DNA of 64,000 nt from JAHRVQ01 sp029941905. Its GTDB lineage: Bacteria; Pseudomonadota; Gammaproteobacteria; Pseudomonadales; Azotimanducaceae. Location of the stretch: contig JAPYTQ010000005.1 of NCBI GenBank assembly GCA_029941905.1, positions 147,711 to 211,710 on the forward strand. Direction: 5' to 3'. Made by a program: the position numbers and the translations under genes. This document shows, piece after piece, positions 8,842 to 17,129 of the stretch (positions within the stretch are counted from its first letter, which is position 1; the number at the start of each line of letters is the position of its first letter). The notes below the pieces were generated by a model that ran no database searches, was not told the origin of the DNA, and was given only the letters and a program-made list of their open reading frames with translations.

Positions 8842-9693
8842 GCTTGACACTTGAAGGCCCTGCTTGGCATTAGCGAGGTCTACGACCGTCAAAGCGGTCT
8901 GGTCAGCCAGGAAATACTGACCGTCATCGGTAGATTTTGTCTGGATCACTGCGAGAAATTCCTGCCCCTGGCTGGTAACAATAGTCCCCACTGATCTGTT
9001 CGCGTTGTTGAGTAAATTATCACCATTTTTGATGGCTGTGGTTTGCCTCGCATGACCCCGATGCAGGCGTTTCTTGAGCTCGCCCCGATACTGCATGCGT
9101 GCCACGATTTCCTGGCCCAGGTAACAACCCTTGTCGAAGCTGATTCCACCTAGTTCGTGCTGGTTAAACATCTGTGGTATGAAGCTATTTGCCGAGTGCT
9201 CATCGACCCAGGCATGTCCCTGCATAATATCTGCTGCAATCCAGGGTGAAATGTCATCAGCTGCACTCCTCGACTTGCCTGTCCAGATTTCATACCGTGT
9301 CCCATCAACGCAAATGACTTTGTCGTCGTCAATGACAGAGAACGTTCCTGGTATTGGTGGGAAACCTGCCATGGATTCCATGCGACCATAGCAGTGATAA
9401 CTGTCAGACAGATCCCTGGTTACTGCTTTTGAGAAAACGATGTATTTCTTCAAAAATCCCTGTGTCGGAGATACGAGGCTACGTGACATTCGCAACAGAT
9501 AACCGTCGTCGATAGCCACGACGTAAAAATTTGACACCATTCGTCCCTGAATATTGCAAATTGCTCCGAGACGAACTTCCCCCGGGTCCAGAACTTCAAG
9601 ATCACAGGTGGTGTAACCCTGAAGAAATTTTGTCGCGTCTTTGCCGGTAACCGAAAGAAAACCGAACCGTGAGAGAGAAAGCAGTTCATCCAT
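8833..9693 (-). CDS. ygfZ: Folate-dependent tRNA-modifying / Fe-S maintenance protein YgfZ
   Basis: YgfZ proteins bind tetrahydrofolate, resemble the GcvT T-protein and support Fe-S enzymes such as the tRNA thiotransferase MiaB. The 286-residue protein has the diagnostic motif DKGCYLGQEIVAR with the conserved cysteine. It is divergent from sdhE, as in other gammaproteobacteria where ygfZ lies next to the sdhE-ygfX pair. The convergent end overlaps the upstream kinase gene by nine bases. Confidence 0.92.
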   Translation of the reverse strand: MDELLSLSRFGFLSVTGKDATKFLQGYTTCDLEVLDPGEVRLGAICNIQGRMVSNFYVVAIDDGYLLRMSRSLVSPTQGFLKKYIVFSKAVTRDLSDSYHCYGRMESMAGFPPIPGTFSVIDDDKVICVDGTRYEIWTGKSRSAADDISPWIAADIMQGHAWVDEHSANSFIPQMFNQHELGGISFDKGCYLGQEIVARMQYRGELKKRLHRGHARQTTAIKNGDNLLNNANRSVGTIVTSQGQEFLAVIQTKSTDDGQYFLADQTALTVVDLANAKQGLQVSSLI

Positions 9694-9773
9694 GGTTTAT
9701 ATCTTACCTGTTCAGGAATTGAAAAAGGTATAATTTTTGGAATAGCCTATTATGAGGGCAAGGTAAACGATTA
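9694..9773. promoter_or_regulatory. Divergent ygfZ / sdhE promoter region
   Basis: An 80-bp AT-rich spacer between two divergent starts. It contains a perfect TATAAT at 9729-9734 on the plus strand and a TTGAAA at 9719-9724, but they are not correctly spaced as one promoter; a second AT-rich hexamer TATTAT lies at 9748. Promoters must lie here or within the coding starts; the exact elements are uncertain. Confidence 0.35.
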
Positions 9774-10025
9774 ATGCCAGAAGACTTAAAACTAAATCGA
9801 ATGAGATGGCGCAGCAGAAGAGGGATGTTGGAACTGGATCTGCTGCTGCTACCATTTTTTGATGAAGCCTACCGGGATTTACCAGAGAAACAGCAACGAG
9901 CCTTCGAAAACCTGTTAGAGCAGGATGATCCTGATCTGTTGCAATGGTTCAGTCAAAAGGCATCACCTTCTGATCCGGGGATGGCTGAGCTGGTAAAGAT
10001 TATCCTGGCGCGTGTCCAGCCTTGA
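9774..10025 (+). CDS. sdhE: FAD assembly factor SdhE
   Basis: Small cytoplasmic protein (83 residues) that promotes covalent flavinylation of succinate dehydrogenase and fumarate reductase. It carries the hallmark RGMLELD (RGxxE) motif near residues 15-21 and matches the normal family length of 80-90. It overlaps by 14 bases the following ygfX-like gene, the usual partner, suggesting translational coupling. The older name cptB/antitoxin reflects a disputed toxin-antitoxin interpretation. Confidence 0.93.
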   Translation: MPEDLKLNRMRWRSRRGMLELDLLLLPFFDEAYRDLPEKQQRAFENLLEQDDPDLLQWFSQKASPSDPGMAELVKIILARVQP

Positions 10026-10503
10026 ACCATTACCAGGAGAATACCGTGCGACACCAGACGTGGGACCGACATGGATGATCTGCATGGATAATCTGGACAT
10101 TCGTTGCAAACCCTCCTTTCTGCATCTTGGTTTGATGTTGATTGTCCACGGATTGGCTGTTGTTTGTGTTTTTTTGGTCCAGCAGCCACTCTGGCTTGAA
10201 CTCATGGTTGTGCTGTTTGCAGCTATCTCGTTGCTTCACTTTGGCCGCCTGTCGGTACTGCGCCATCCACTGGCAATCAGTCGAATTCAGGCAGATTCCA
10301 ATCATTGGCAGATCACACTGGTTAATGGGGATACCAGGCAGGTGCGTCAAAGTGGCGAGGTATTGGTTTGGCCATGGCTGGTTGTCGCCGTCTTTCGAGA
10401 CAAGGCCGGGTTCTATCCGATGGTTCTAATGCCTGACAGCCTCTCTGAATTTGATCACAGGCGAAGCCGAATTTACTTCCTGCTATATTGTTTTCAGGGC
10501 TGA
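10012..10503 (+). CDS. ygfX: YgfX/CptA family inner-membrane protein
   Basis: A short membrane protein normally encoded with sdhE; proposed to interact with cell-division/cytoskeletal proteins in E. coli, with the physiological role unsettled. Two hydrophobic helices are visible (about residues 38-56 and 62-78), followed by a soluble part with the family-like segment ISRIQADSNHWQITLVNGD. The start is uncertain: GTG 10012 gives 163 residues and overlaps sdhE, while ATG 10075 gives 142 residues beginning MICMDNLD, closer to the usual family length. I report the longer frame and favour 10075. Confidence 0.8.
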   Translation: MSSLEPLPGEYRATPDVGPTWMICMDNLDIRCKPSFLHLGLMLIVHGLAVVCVFLVQQPLWLELMVVLFAAISLLHFGRLSVLRHPLAISRIQADSNHWQITLVNGDTRQVRQSGEVLVWPWLVVAVFRDKAGFYPMVLMPDSLSEFDHRRSRIYFLLYCFQG

Positions 10504-10532
10504 GTTTCCAGGCTGAATAGCCGGTTAACCTG

Positions 10533-12137
10533 CTATCCGAATCGAGGTGGCACCAGTACTGTATCAGCGGGAAATTCATTCAATTCAGGGTAATCAAGGG
10601 TGAAGTGCAATCCGCGGCTTTCCTTTCGCTGTATTGCCGATTGAATAATCAGGTCAGCCACTTTCATCAGGTTTCGTAGTTCGATCAGGTCGCTGCTGAT
10701 TCGGTAATTACTGTAATACTCCGTCACCTCCTGATTTAGCAACTGGACTCTACGCCTGGCCCGTTGCAATCGTTTGCTGGTCCGGACGATACCAACGTAG
10801 TCCCACATAAAGCGCCTTAACTCTTCCCAATTGTGTGAAATAACCACATCTTCATCAGAGTTGGTGACCTGGGATTCATCCCAGTGAGGTATCTTCCAAT
10901 CCTCCCAGGTGACCTCATTGGTGCGGATATGTTTGGCCGCCTCGATGGCGAACACCATACACTCCAACAGTGAATTGCTCGCCATTCGATTTGCGCCGTG
11001 CAGACCGGTGAAGCTGGACTCGCCAATGGCGTAGAGATTGGGGATATCAGTCAGGCCTGATTTGTCCGTGACGATGCCGCCACAGGTGTAGTGAGCCGCA
11101 GGCACAATCGGTATCGCTGATTGTGTAATGTCGATACCGAGTTCAAGGCAGCGCGTATAGATTGTGGGGAAGTGACTCTTGATGAATTCAGGTTCTTTGT
11201 GACTGATGTCGAGGTAAACACAATCACAACCCAGGCGTTTCATTTCATGGTCAATGGCGCGGGCAACAATATCCCTGGGGGCCAGTTCTGCACGATCATC
11301 GAATCTGTGCATAAATCGGCTACCATCGGGCAGTATGAGCGTGGCGCCTTCGCCACGCAGCGCTTCAGAAACTAAAAAAGACCTCGCTTCTGGATGGTAA
11401 AGGCAGGTGGGATGGAACTGGTTAAATTCCATGTTGGCGACCCGACAACCCGCTCGCCAGGCCATGGCAATACCGTCACCGGACGCCGTGTCGGGATTGC
11501 TGGTGTACAGGTAAACCTTACTGGCGCCCCCCGTAGCGACGATGACATATCTGGCGCGGAAGAGTTCGACGTGGCTACTTTCCAGGTTAAGCACATAAGC
11601 CCCAATACAGGCATTACCGGGCTGTCCGATTCGATCTTTGGTGATCAGGTCGACGGCCACGTACTTTTCGAATATTTCGACATTTTGATGGGTCGACAAA
11701 CCCTGTTCGAGCTTTGAGGCGAGTTCTCTGCCGGTGGCATCCGCCGCATGAATCACCCGCCGGTGGCTGTGCCCGCCTTCCTTGGTGAGATGAAACTCCT
11801 GCCTGCCGTCGGGTTGGGTTTCCTTGTCGAATTCAACGCCCAGGTCAACCAGCCAGTTGACGACCTCGGCGCTGTGTTCAACTGTAAACCGGACTACGTC
11901 TTCATGACACAGTCCGGCCCCGGCATCAAGGGTATCGGTGATGTGAGATTCAATCGTGTCATATTCGTCCAGCACCGCCGCGACTCCGCCCTGGGCATAG
12001 TAGGTGGATCCCTCGTTGGCAACATCCTTGCACAACATGGCAATTGAATACGCCTGGGGGAGCTTCAGCGCGGCGGTCATTCCGGCTGCACCGCTGCCAA
12101 TAATCAGCACGTCATGAGTATGAGTTTCTGTATTCAC
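10533..12137 (-). CDS. nadB: L-aspartate oxidase
   Basis: FAD-dependent oxidation of L-aspartate to iminoaspartate, first step of de novo NAD biosynthesis. The 534-residue protein has the N-terminal FAD dinucleotide motif VLIIGSGAAGM, the EGSTYYAQGG active-site segment, the HRRVIHAADATGRE region and ESSFTGLHGANRMASNSLLE, all characteristic of NadB rather than succinate dehydrogenase flavoprotein. Divergent from rpoE, an arrangement common in gammaproteobacteria. Confidence 0.96.
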   Translation of the reverse strand: MNTETHTHDVLIIGSGAAGMTAALKLPQAYSIAMLCKDVANEGSTYYAQGGVAAVLDEYDTIESHITDTLDAGAGLCHEDVVRFTVEHSAEVVNWLVDLGVEFDKETQPDGRQEFHLTKEGGHSHRRVIHAADATGRELASKLEQGLSTHQNVEIFEKYVAVDLITKDRIGQPGNACIGAYVLNLESSHVELFRARYVIVATGGASKVYLYTSNPDTASGDGIAMAWRAGCRVANMEFNQFHPTCLYHPEARSFLVSEALRGEGATLILPDGSRFMHRFDDRAELAPRDIVARAIDHEMKRLGCDCVYLDISHKEPEFIKSHFPTIYTRCLELGIDITQSAIPIVPAAHYTCGGIVTDKSGLTDIPNLYAIGESSFTGLHGANRMASNSLLECMVFAIEAAKHIRTNEVTWEDWKIPHWDESQVTNSDEDVVISHNWEELRRFMWDYVGIVRTSKRLQRARRRVQLLNQEVTEYYSNYRISSDLIELRNLMKVADLIIQSAIQRKESRGLHFTLDYPELNEFPADTVLVPPRFG

Positions 12138-12497
12138 CGGTTTTTGACTGTTCTAATGCGACAAAATGGGCGCCAAGATTACCTAAATAGAGCGACCGAG
12201 GGAAATGGTGTTTCATTCTCCTGGCAGCCTGCGGGAGAAGACGAAGGGTGAGCGGTTGGCAGTTTGCCTCGTAAGCAATGGCATTGGTATTATGCACACC
12301 AAGAGCCCCTGATTGAGACGTTAATCAGGCGCTCTCCGGTGAAACTGACGTTGTTTTGAAGGTTTTTCAGAACTTTATATAGCTTTACGTAATTATTTGT
12401 ATAAAAAGGGTGAGTGAGCGAACTATTGTGTCGATGAGGTGTCTATCAATTCATAGCTCGACCCTGCATAAAGTCCAAAGCTGTATTGGGGATTGAT
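12138..12497. promoter_or_regulatory. Divergent nadB / rpoE intergenic region with a candidate sigma-E promoter
   Basis: A 360-bp gene-free stretch. It holds an imperfect inverted repeat at 12302-12335 (AGAGC.CCTGATT versus AATCAGG.GCTCT) and, nearer rpoE, GAACTA at 12420-12425 followed after exactly 16 bases by TCTAT at 12442-12446. That resembles the sigma-E/AlgU consensus GAACTT-N16-TCTGA and would start transcription near 12453. A GAACTT at 12370 lacks a matching -10. Sigma-E genes are typically autoregulated. I see no convincing gene in this stretch. Confidence 0.4.
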
Positions 12498-13076
12498 GTG
12501 ATACCTCAAAAGGAGACGGACCAGCAATTAGTAGAACGGGTACAACGCGGAGATAAACGAGCTTATGATCTGTTGGTACTGAAGTATCAACACAAAATTG
12601 TTGCTCTGGTGAGTCGCTATCTCAGGGATCAGGATGAAGTTCAGGATGTGACGCAAGAGGCCTTTATTAAGGCATACCGGGCGTTACCGAGATTTCGAGG
12701 AGATAGCGCGTTTTACACGTGGCTTTATCGGATAGCCATAAATACAGCGAAGAATCACCTGGTGTCGCGATCAAGGAGACCTCCGAGTACAGATGTAGAC
12801 ATCGATGAAGGAGAATTTCAGGAAAACTCAGGTGCGCTGGCCGACATTCAGAATCCTGAGAATAGTCTTGCAACCGACCAGTTGGAGGCGGTAGTTTATA
12901 AGGCTATTGATGATCTAGCTGAAGACTTGAAAGTTGCCATAACTTTAAGGGAGTTTGAAGGTCTCAGTTATGAGGAAATTGCAGAGATTATGGAATGCCC
13001 CGTCGGTACGGTGAGATCAAGGATATTTCGGGCCAGGGAAGCGATCGAAAAGAAGATTGCGGCAATTGACCTTTGA
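12498..13076 (+). CDS. rpoE: RNA polymerase sigma-E factor (AlgU/RpoE)
   Basis: ECF sigma factor controlling envelope-stress genes. Region 2 is visible as QHKIVALVSRYLRDQDEVQDVTQEAFIKAYRAL with the core RGDSAFYTWLYRIAINTAKNHL, and region 4 as LREFEGLSYEEIAEIMECPVGTVRSRIFRAREAI; both are close to AlgU. I prefer GTG 12498 (GGGGA five bases upstream, protein MIPQKETDQQLVERV, 192 residues) over TTG 12486. First gene of the rpoE-rseA-rseB-rseC-mucD operon. Confidence 0.95.
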   Translation: MIPQKETDQQLVERVQRGDKRAYDLLVLKYQHKIVALVSRYLRDQDEVQDVTQEAFIKAYRALPRFRGDSAFYTWLYRIAINTAKNHLVSRSRRPPSTDVDIDEGEFQENSGALADIQNPENSLATDQLEAVVYKAIDDLAEDLKVAITLREFEGLSYEEIAEIMECPVGTVRSRIFRAREAIEKKIAAIDL

Positions 13077-13227
13077 TGACGAAAAAGTAGTGACAAACAA
13101 GCATGACAGACAAGTAACATAGATAATTTATGGCAAACAAGCTTACACAGACAGTGACAAAGAGCCGCATGCAGGGTGAAACGTATATCCAACAGGGTGA
13201 AACTATGCTCTACAGGGTGAAAAATAA
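13077..13227 (+). repeat. rpoE-rseA spacer with three CAGGGTGAAA direct repeats
   Basis: A 151-bp gap between two genes that are usually nearly adjacent. CAGGGTGAAA occurs at 13172-13181, 13193-13202 and 13213-13222 (period 21 then 20); the last copy provides the Shine-Dalgarno-like GGGTGA just ahead of the GTG start of rseA at 13228. CAAACAAGC also occurs twice nearby. The segment reads as degenerate tandem duplication of a ribosome-binding region. Confidence 0.7.
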
Positions 13228-13902
13228 GTGACAGAAAAAGTTAAAGAATCCATTTCAGCCCTGGTAGACGAGGAAATCAGCGAGATCGAGTTGCATCGTT
13301 TACTGCGTCAGTACAGTGATGATCCTTCTATTCGAGAACAATTTGTATCCTACCAGGCCATTCGCACCGTGGTTCGTGGCGAAAATTCGCTTAACAGCGC
13401 TCAACATCTGGAATTACACCGCCGGATTTGTGCCGCAATTGACCAGGAAACTGTTCCAAAATTCTCCGGTACCCTGTCCCGGTCGACCGCTTCAGGCATT
13501 ATCCGATCAAACTGGGCAAAACCGGCACTGGGGCTTGCAGTAGCCGCGTCGATGGTGGTTGCAGTGTTTGCCGGGTTCAATATCTCAATGACTGAATCGC
13601 GGGGTGGCGTTGAGGTTGCAGACGCTGATAACGAGGCGGATGTCGTTATCAACCCTTCCAATGTGAGAGATGCATTCAGGCAGGCGCCTGGTATTGATGC
13701 TCAAACCGCATCTGCAGATCTGAAAGATATTACCCGATCCCAGGAGGCTTTTAGCGCGGGCAAGAAAGATTTCACGGTGCTGCGAGAACTTGACCAAGAT
13801 AAGCAAAGGCAATTACGCCAGTATCTGAACCAACATGATCGCAGCCGTATGAATCCTAATGAGCGAACGGTAATTTTCAAACAGCCGGCCAAGAAAAACT
13901 AG
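13228..13902 (+). CDS. rseA: Anti-sigma-E factor RseA/MucA
   Basis: Inner-membrane anti-sigma factor that holds sigma-E; its regulated proteolysis releases the sigma factor. The 224-residue protein has an N-terminal cytoplasmic anti-sigma domain (ESISALVDEEISEIELHRLLRQ), one transmembrane helix at about residues 98-118 (AKPALGLAVAASMVVAVFAG) and a periplasmic tail. The GTG start has the GGGTGA of the third CAGGGTGAAA repeat upstream. The site-2 protease RseP that would cleave it is encoded at 55 kb in this window. Confidence 0.92.
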   Translation: MTEKVKESISALVDEEISEIELHRLLRQYSDDPSIREQFVSYQAIRTVVRGENSLNSAQHLELHRRICAAIDQETVPKFSGTLSRSTASGIIRSNWAKPALGLAVAASMVVAVFAGFNISMTESRGGVEVADADNEADVVINPSNVRDAFRQAPGIDAQTASADLKDITRSQEAFSAGKKDFTVLRELDQDKQRQLRQYLNQHDRSRMNPNERTVIFKQPAKKN

Positions 13903-14069
13903 TTGTCGCAAGTCGACATGAGGAAGACTATTATCTCCCAGAACTGTCGATTTAAGTGTTGCGATTTGAGTGCTGGAAGAGGTTTCGAATTTTTAATGAG
14001 TGACAGTATTTTCCACAAGCGTTTTCGACATGAGCTTCCCTCAAGTATATTCCGACGGGAACCTGTGAG

Positions 14070-15080
14070 ATGTCAGGCTTCAATCGATTTCCAATGGCCA
14101 CTTTTCTTGTGAAAAATGCGCTGGGATACGCAGCCAGCCTGGCAATCATCAGTGTGAGTTTCGCGGTTCCTGTTTCCCGTGCTGACGCCACGACGGGTGC
14201 CGGTCTCTCTGCCAGTGAATGGCTGGAGAAAATGGATTCTGCATTGCACAATGAAACTTATAAAGGCTCATTTATTTACCTGCGGGGGTCCCAGTTAGAT
14301 ACCATTCAGGTTGTGCACCACATTGAAGATGGCAGGGAATTCAAACGCCTGACCAGCTTGAGTGGTGAAGAACGCGAAATCATCAGGGATAACGATGAAA
14401 TTGTTTGCTATCACGTACCTGGTGCCAAGTTTGACCTGTCCCATGGGGTGCCGATGGGACCTTATTCACAGCATTTTAGTGAGAGTCTGAAGGCAAACCA
14501 GTCGATGTACCGCTTATCCCTGGTGGGTACTGACAGAATGGCAGGCAGACCGACAATCAAATTGCAAATCACTCCCCATAATCAGGATCGTTACGGCTAT
14601 CAACTGTGGCTGGATGAAGCGACCGGTCTGCTACTGAGATCCGATTTAGTCAATCGCGGTCGTGTTCTGGAGCTGTTCCAGTTTACCGAAATCGAGATTG
14701 GACACGACATTGAACTTGAGCAATTTGCCTCGTCGCTTCCTGAGGACGCCATCAAGCATTTATTAACCCCGCCCAATCGGGAACTGGCAATGCAACCGCA
14801 GAAGAGAGACTTCCACGTTGCATGGGTACCGAACGGGTTTCGACCGGTGAATGCACCCGCAGCAAATCGAATGGCCTTTTCCGATGGTATCGCTACCTTG
14901 TCAGTTTTTTTTGAAGGTAAAGGCAAGTCAAATCTGGGTGACATGCATACATCAGTAGGTGGGACCGTCGTGTTCACCCGTACGATTAAAGGCTCATCGC
15001 AGCAGATTACGGTGGTTGGCGAAATTCCGCTAGCAACTGCAAGACGCGTGGCTGAGTCAATAGAACCAGTAATATACTGA
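14070..15080 (+). CDS. rseB: Periplasmic sigma-E regulator RseB/MucB
   Basis: Periplasmic protein that binds RseA/MucA and protects it from site-1 cleavage, sensing lipid or LPS signals. The 336-residue protein starts with a signal peptide (hydrophobic stretch about residues 14-34, cleavage likely near SRA-DA), then the N-terminal lipid-binding-type domain (SAEWLEKM-like start, NETYKGSFIYLRG) and a C-terminal domain beginning near FHVAWVPNGFR. The 167-bp gap before it contains no convincing gene. ATG 14094 is an in-frame alternative without a ribosome-binding site. Confidence 0.92.
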   Translation: MSGFNRFPMATFLVKNALGYAASLAIISVSFAVPVSRADATTGAGLSASEWLEKMDSALHNETYKGSFIYLRGSQLDTIQVVHHIEDGREFKRLTSLSGEEREIIRDNDEIVCYHVPGAKFDLSHGVPMGPYSQHFSESLKANQSMYRLSLVGTDRMAGRPTIKLQITPHNQDRYGYQLWLDEATGLLLRSDLVNRGRVLELFQFTEIEIGHDIELEQFASSLPEDAIKHLLTPPNRELAMQPQKRDFHVAWVPNGFRPVNAPAANRMAFSDGIATLSVFFEGKGKSNLGDMHTSVGGTVVFTRTIKGSSQQITVVGEIPLATARRVAESIEPVIY

Positions 15081-15094
15081 TCGCCGGTTCGTTT

Positions 15095-15487
15095 ATGTCC
15101 AACTACGTGGGGCGGATCAAAGACCGGGACTTGTCCGGTCTCTGGGTCGAGTTTCCCCGAACAAGCTGTAATTCCTGTCGTAATAATTGTCAACAGGCTC
15201 AGTTGATTCGATTGCCGGAGCAGACCGACATCTGCCAGGCTGCAACCCATGTGGAAATATCAATGAGCAGTCCAAACCAGCTATGGCTGTTATTTAACTC
15301 GTTAATGCTTCCATTGATCGGATTCTTACTTGGTGCAACTCTGGCAAATCAACTATGGTTAGCTGAAGAATGGCTAACTGAACTGATAACCGTGGTGTTT
15401 TCTGTTCTTGGCATGGCTATAGGCATAATTGCCTGCAGGACGTTTTCGGTGCAAAGATTGACTATTAATGAGGTAGAAAGATGTTAA
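15095..15487 (+). CDS. rseC: RseC/MucC family membrane protein
   Basis: Small inner-membrane protein of the sigma-E operon, linked in other bacteria to SoxR reduction and mild sigma-E modulation. The 130-residue protein has the N-terminal cysteine cluster (Cys25, Cys28, Cys32 and Cys47) followed by two transmembrane helices at about 66-85 and 92-113. Its end overlaps the mucD start by seven bases, indicating coupling. Confidence 0.9.
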   Translation: MSNYVGRIKDRDLSGLWVEFPRTSCNSCRNNCQQAQLIRLPEQTDICQAATHVEISMSSPNQLWLLFNSLMLPLIGFLLGATLANQLWLAEEWLTELITVVFSVLGMAIGIIACRTFSVQRLTINEVERC

Positions 15488-16908
15488 AAACAGTTCAGTC
15501 AGCAGTTCAGCCAGGAACGCACCTGTTGAATAGCGTGAGCCGCCTGATGCTGACGGGTGTTACGACGTTGGCCATTTTATTGGCACCTGATGCCAATGCG
15601 AGGTCGTTCCCTGAATTTACTGATCTGGTAAAAAAAGTTTCACCGGCGGTTGTCAACATTACAGCCGTTCGCGAACAACGCGCGCCACGACTCGACGGAT
15701 ATGACGAGCGTGACGTCCCTGATTTCCTACGGCGTTTTTTCAGGGACGGTCAGCCAAGGGCACCCCGACCTTCTCGTGGTTCAGGGTTCATTGTATCTTC
15801 TGATGGTTATATCCTGACTAATCATCATGTGGTTGAAGATGCGAAAGAGATCAGTGTGGCTCTGGGTGATCGCAGATATCGGGTCGCTGAATTAGTCGGA
15901 GCAGACCCTTCCTCTGATCTGGCACTACTGAAAATTGATGCAAAGGACCTGCCGACGGTTGAGATTGGCAGTTCCGAGGATCTTCAGGTTGGGGAATGGG
16001 TGATGGCGATTGGATCCCCCTTCGGTTTCGAATTGTCGGTCACCGCAGGAATAGTAAGCGCCAAAGGCAGAAGCCTGCTCGATGAGGTTGGTTATTATGT
16101 TCCCTATATACAGACTGATGTCGCGATCAATCCGGGAAACTCCGGTGGTCCCCTGTTGAATCTTGAAGGCAAGGTGGTCGGTATTAATTCACAGATTTAC
16201 ACCCGGTCCGGCGGATTTATGGGATTGTCATTTGCTATTCCAATTGATGTTGCCATGGAAGTGGTTGAACAATTGAAAGACAAGGGCGAGGTTTCCCGTG
16301 GCTGGTTGGGTGTCCTGATTCAACGCGTCGATCGCGACCTGGCTGAGTCATTCGGACTGGATAGAGCCCAGGGTGCATTGATAACCGAAGTTCTGCTCGA
16401 TAGTCCAGCTGAACAAAGTGGATTGCGGGAAGGTGACATCATTCTGGAATTTGATGGTCGTAAAATCGACTTGTCATCAGACCTGCCCCACGTAGTAGGT
16501 CGTATCAGGGCGGATACAGTAGTAGATGCTGAAATTGTCAGGGACGGCAAAATGCAGACAATTGAAGTAAAAGTAGGGCTTCTACCTGCTCCGCAGGAAA
16601 GACTACCAGGTGAAAGAGAAAGGAGAACCTACGGTCGTCTCGGCATTGGTGTCGAAGACCTGTCACCAGAAACGATTGAGAGCCTGGGCGTCGACAAGGG
16701 CGTGTTGGTCACAATATTAGGCCAGGGCCCTGCCCGTAAAGCTGGAATCGAACAGGGGGATGTGATTACCACATTGGATGGTGAGAGCATTACCTCGGTC
16801 GCGCAGTTGCAGCGGATGGTTCAACAGTTACCTGCTGGAGAGGCTATTCCAATTCGGGTGGTACGGAACCAGACACCGGAATTCCTGGTGATCAAAATCC
16901 CTGAGTAG
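15481..16908 (+). CDS. mucD: Periplasmic serine protease MucD (DegP/Do family)
   Basis: Periplasmic quality-control protease/chaperone. Signal peptide to about residue 40 (cleavage after ANA). Catalytic triad visible as His116 (TNHHVV), Asp146 (SSDLALL) and Ser221 (GNSGGP), then two PDZ domains (about 275-365 and 385-470). 475 residues is normal for MucD. Last gene of the sigma-E operon, followed by two terminator-like hairpins. Confidence 0.95.
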   Translation: MLKTVQSAVQPGTHLLNSVSRLMLTGVTTLAILLAPDANARSFPEFTDLVKKVSPAVVNITAVREQRAPRLDGYDERDVPDFLRRFFRDGQPRAPRPSRGSGFIVSSDGYILTNHHVVEDAKEISVALGDRRYRVAELVGADPSSDLALLKIDAKDLPTVEIGSSEDLQVGEWVMAIGSPFGFELSVTAGIVSAKGRSLLDEVGYYVPYIQTDVAINPGNSGGPLLNLEGKVVGINSQIYTRSGGFMGLSFAIPIDVAMEVVEQLKDKGEVSRGWLGVLIQRVDRDLAESFGLDRAQGALITEVLLDSPAEQSGLREGDIILEFDGRKIDLSSDLPHVVGRIRADTVVDAEIVRDGKMQTIEVKVGLLPAPQERLPGERERRTYGRLGIGVEDLSPETIESLGVDKGVLVTILGQGPARKAGIEQGDVITTLDGESITSVAQLQRMVQQLPAGEAIPIRVVRNQTPEFLVIKIPE

Positions 16909-17008
16909 CCGGAATTCCATGCACCTCGTCGGAAGAGTCTGAGTATCTGCGGCCTTCCGGCCTAAATGGCGTATATTTGGTGTTGCGGCTGTTATTCCTA
17001 TAGACTGC

Positions 17009-17025
17009 ACCGCTTTGCGGTTTTT
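17009..17025 (+). terminator. Terminator after mucD
   Basis: ACCGC-TTT-GCGGT followed by four more T. Short but canonical rho-independent form in the mucD-lepA gap, so the sigma-E operon probably ends here. Confidence 0.6.
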
Positions 17026-17045
17026 ACGCCACGGCTTGAGACGGT

Positions 17046-17070
17046 ACTGACCGGCGTCCTGGTCAGTTTT
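17046..17070 (+). terminator. Second hairpin before lepA
   Basis: ACTGACC pairs with GGTCAGT across an eight-base loop and runs into TTTT. It may act as a back-up terminator for the sigma-E operon. Confidence 0.5.
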
Positions 17071-17129
17071 ACCCATATTTCACATTCACAAATTCCTGTT
17101 TCCTGACAAGAACTGGTTAAAATGAACTA

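Noticed and set aside
12112..12297. 61-residue minus-strand open frame upstream of nadB
   Set aside because: Overlaps the nadB start, no family resemblance and no ribosome-binding site; more likely promoter sequence.
13903..14112. Small plus-strand frame between rseA and rseB
   Set aside because: Overlaps the rseB start in another frame, no recognisable features. Left as spacer.
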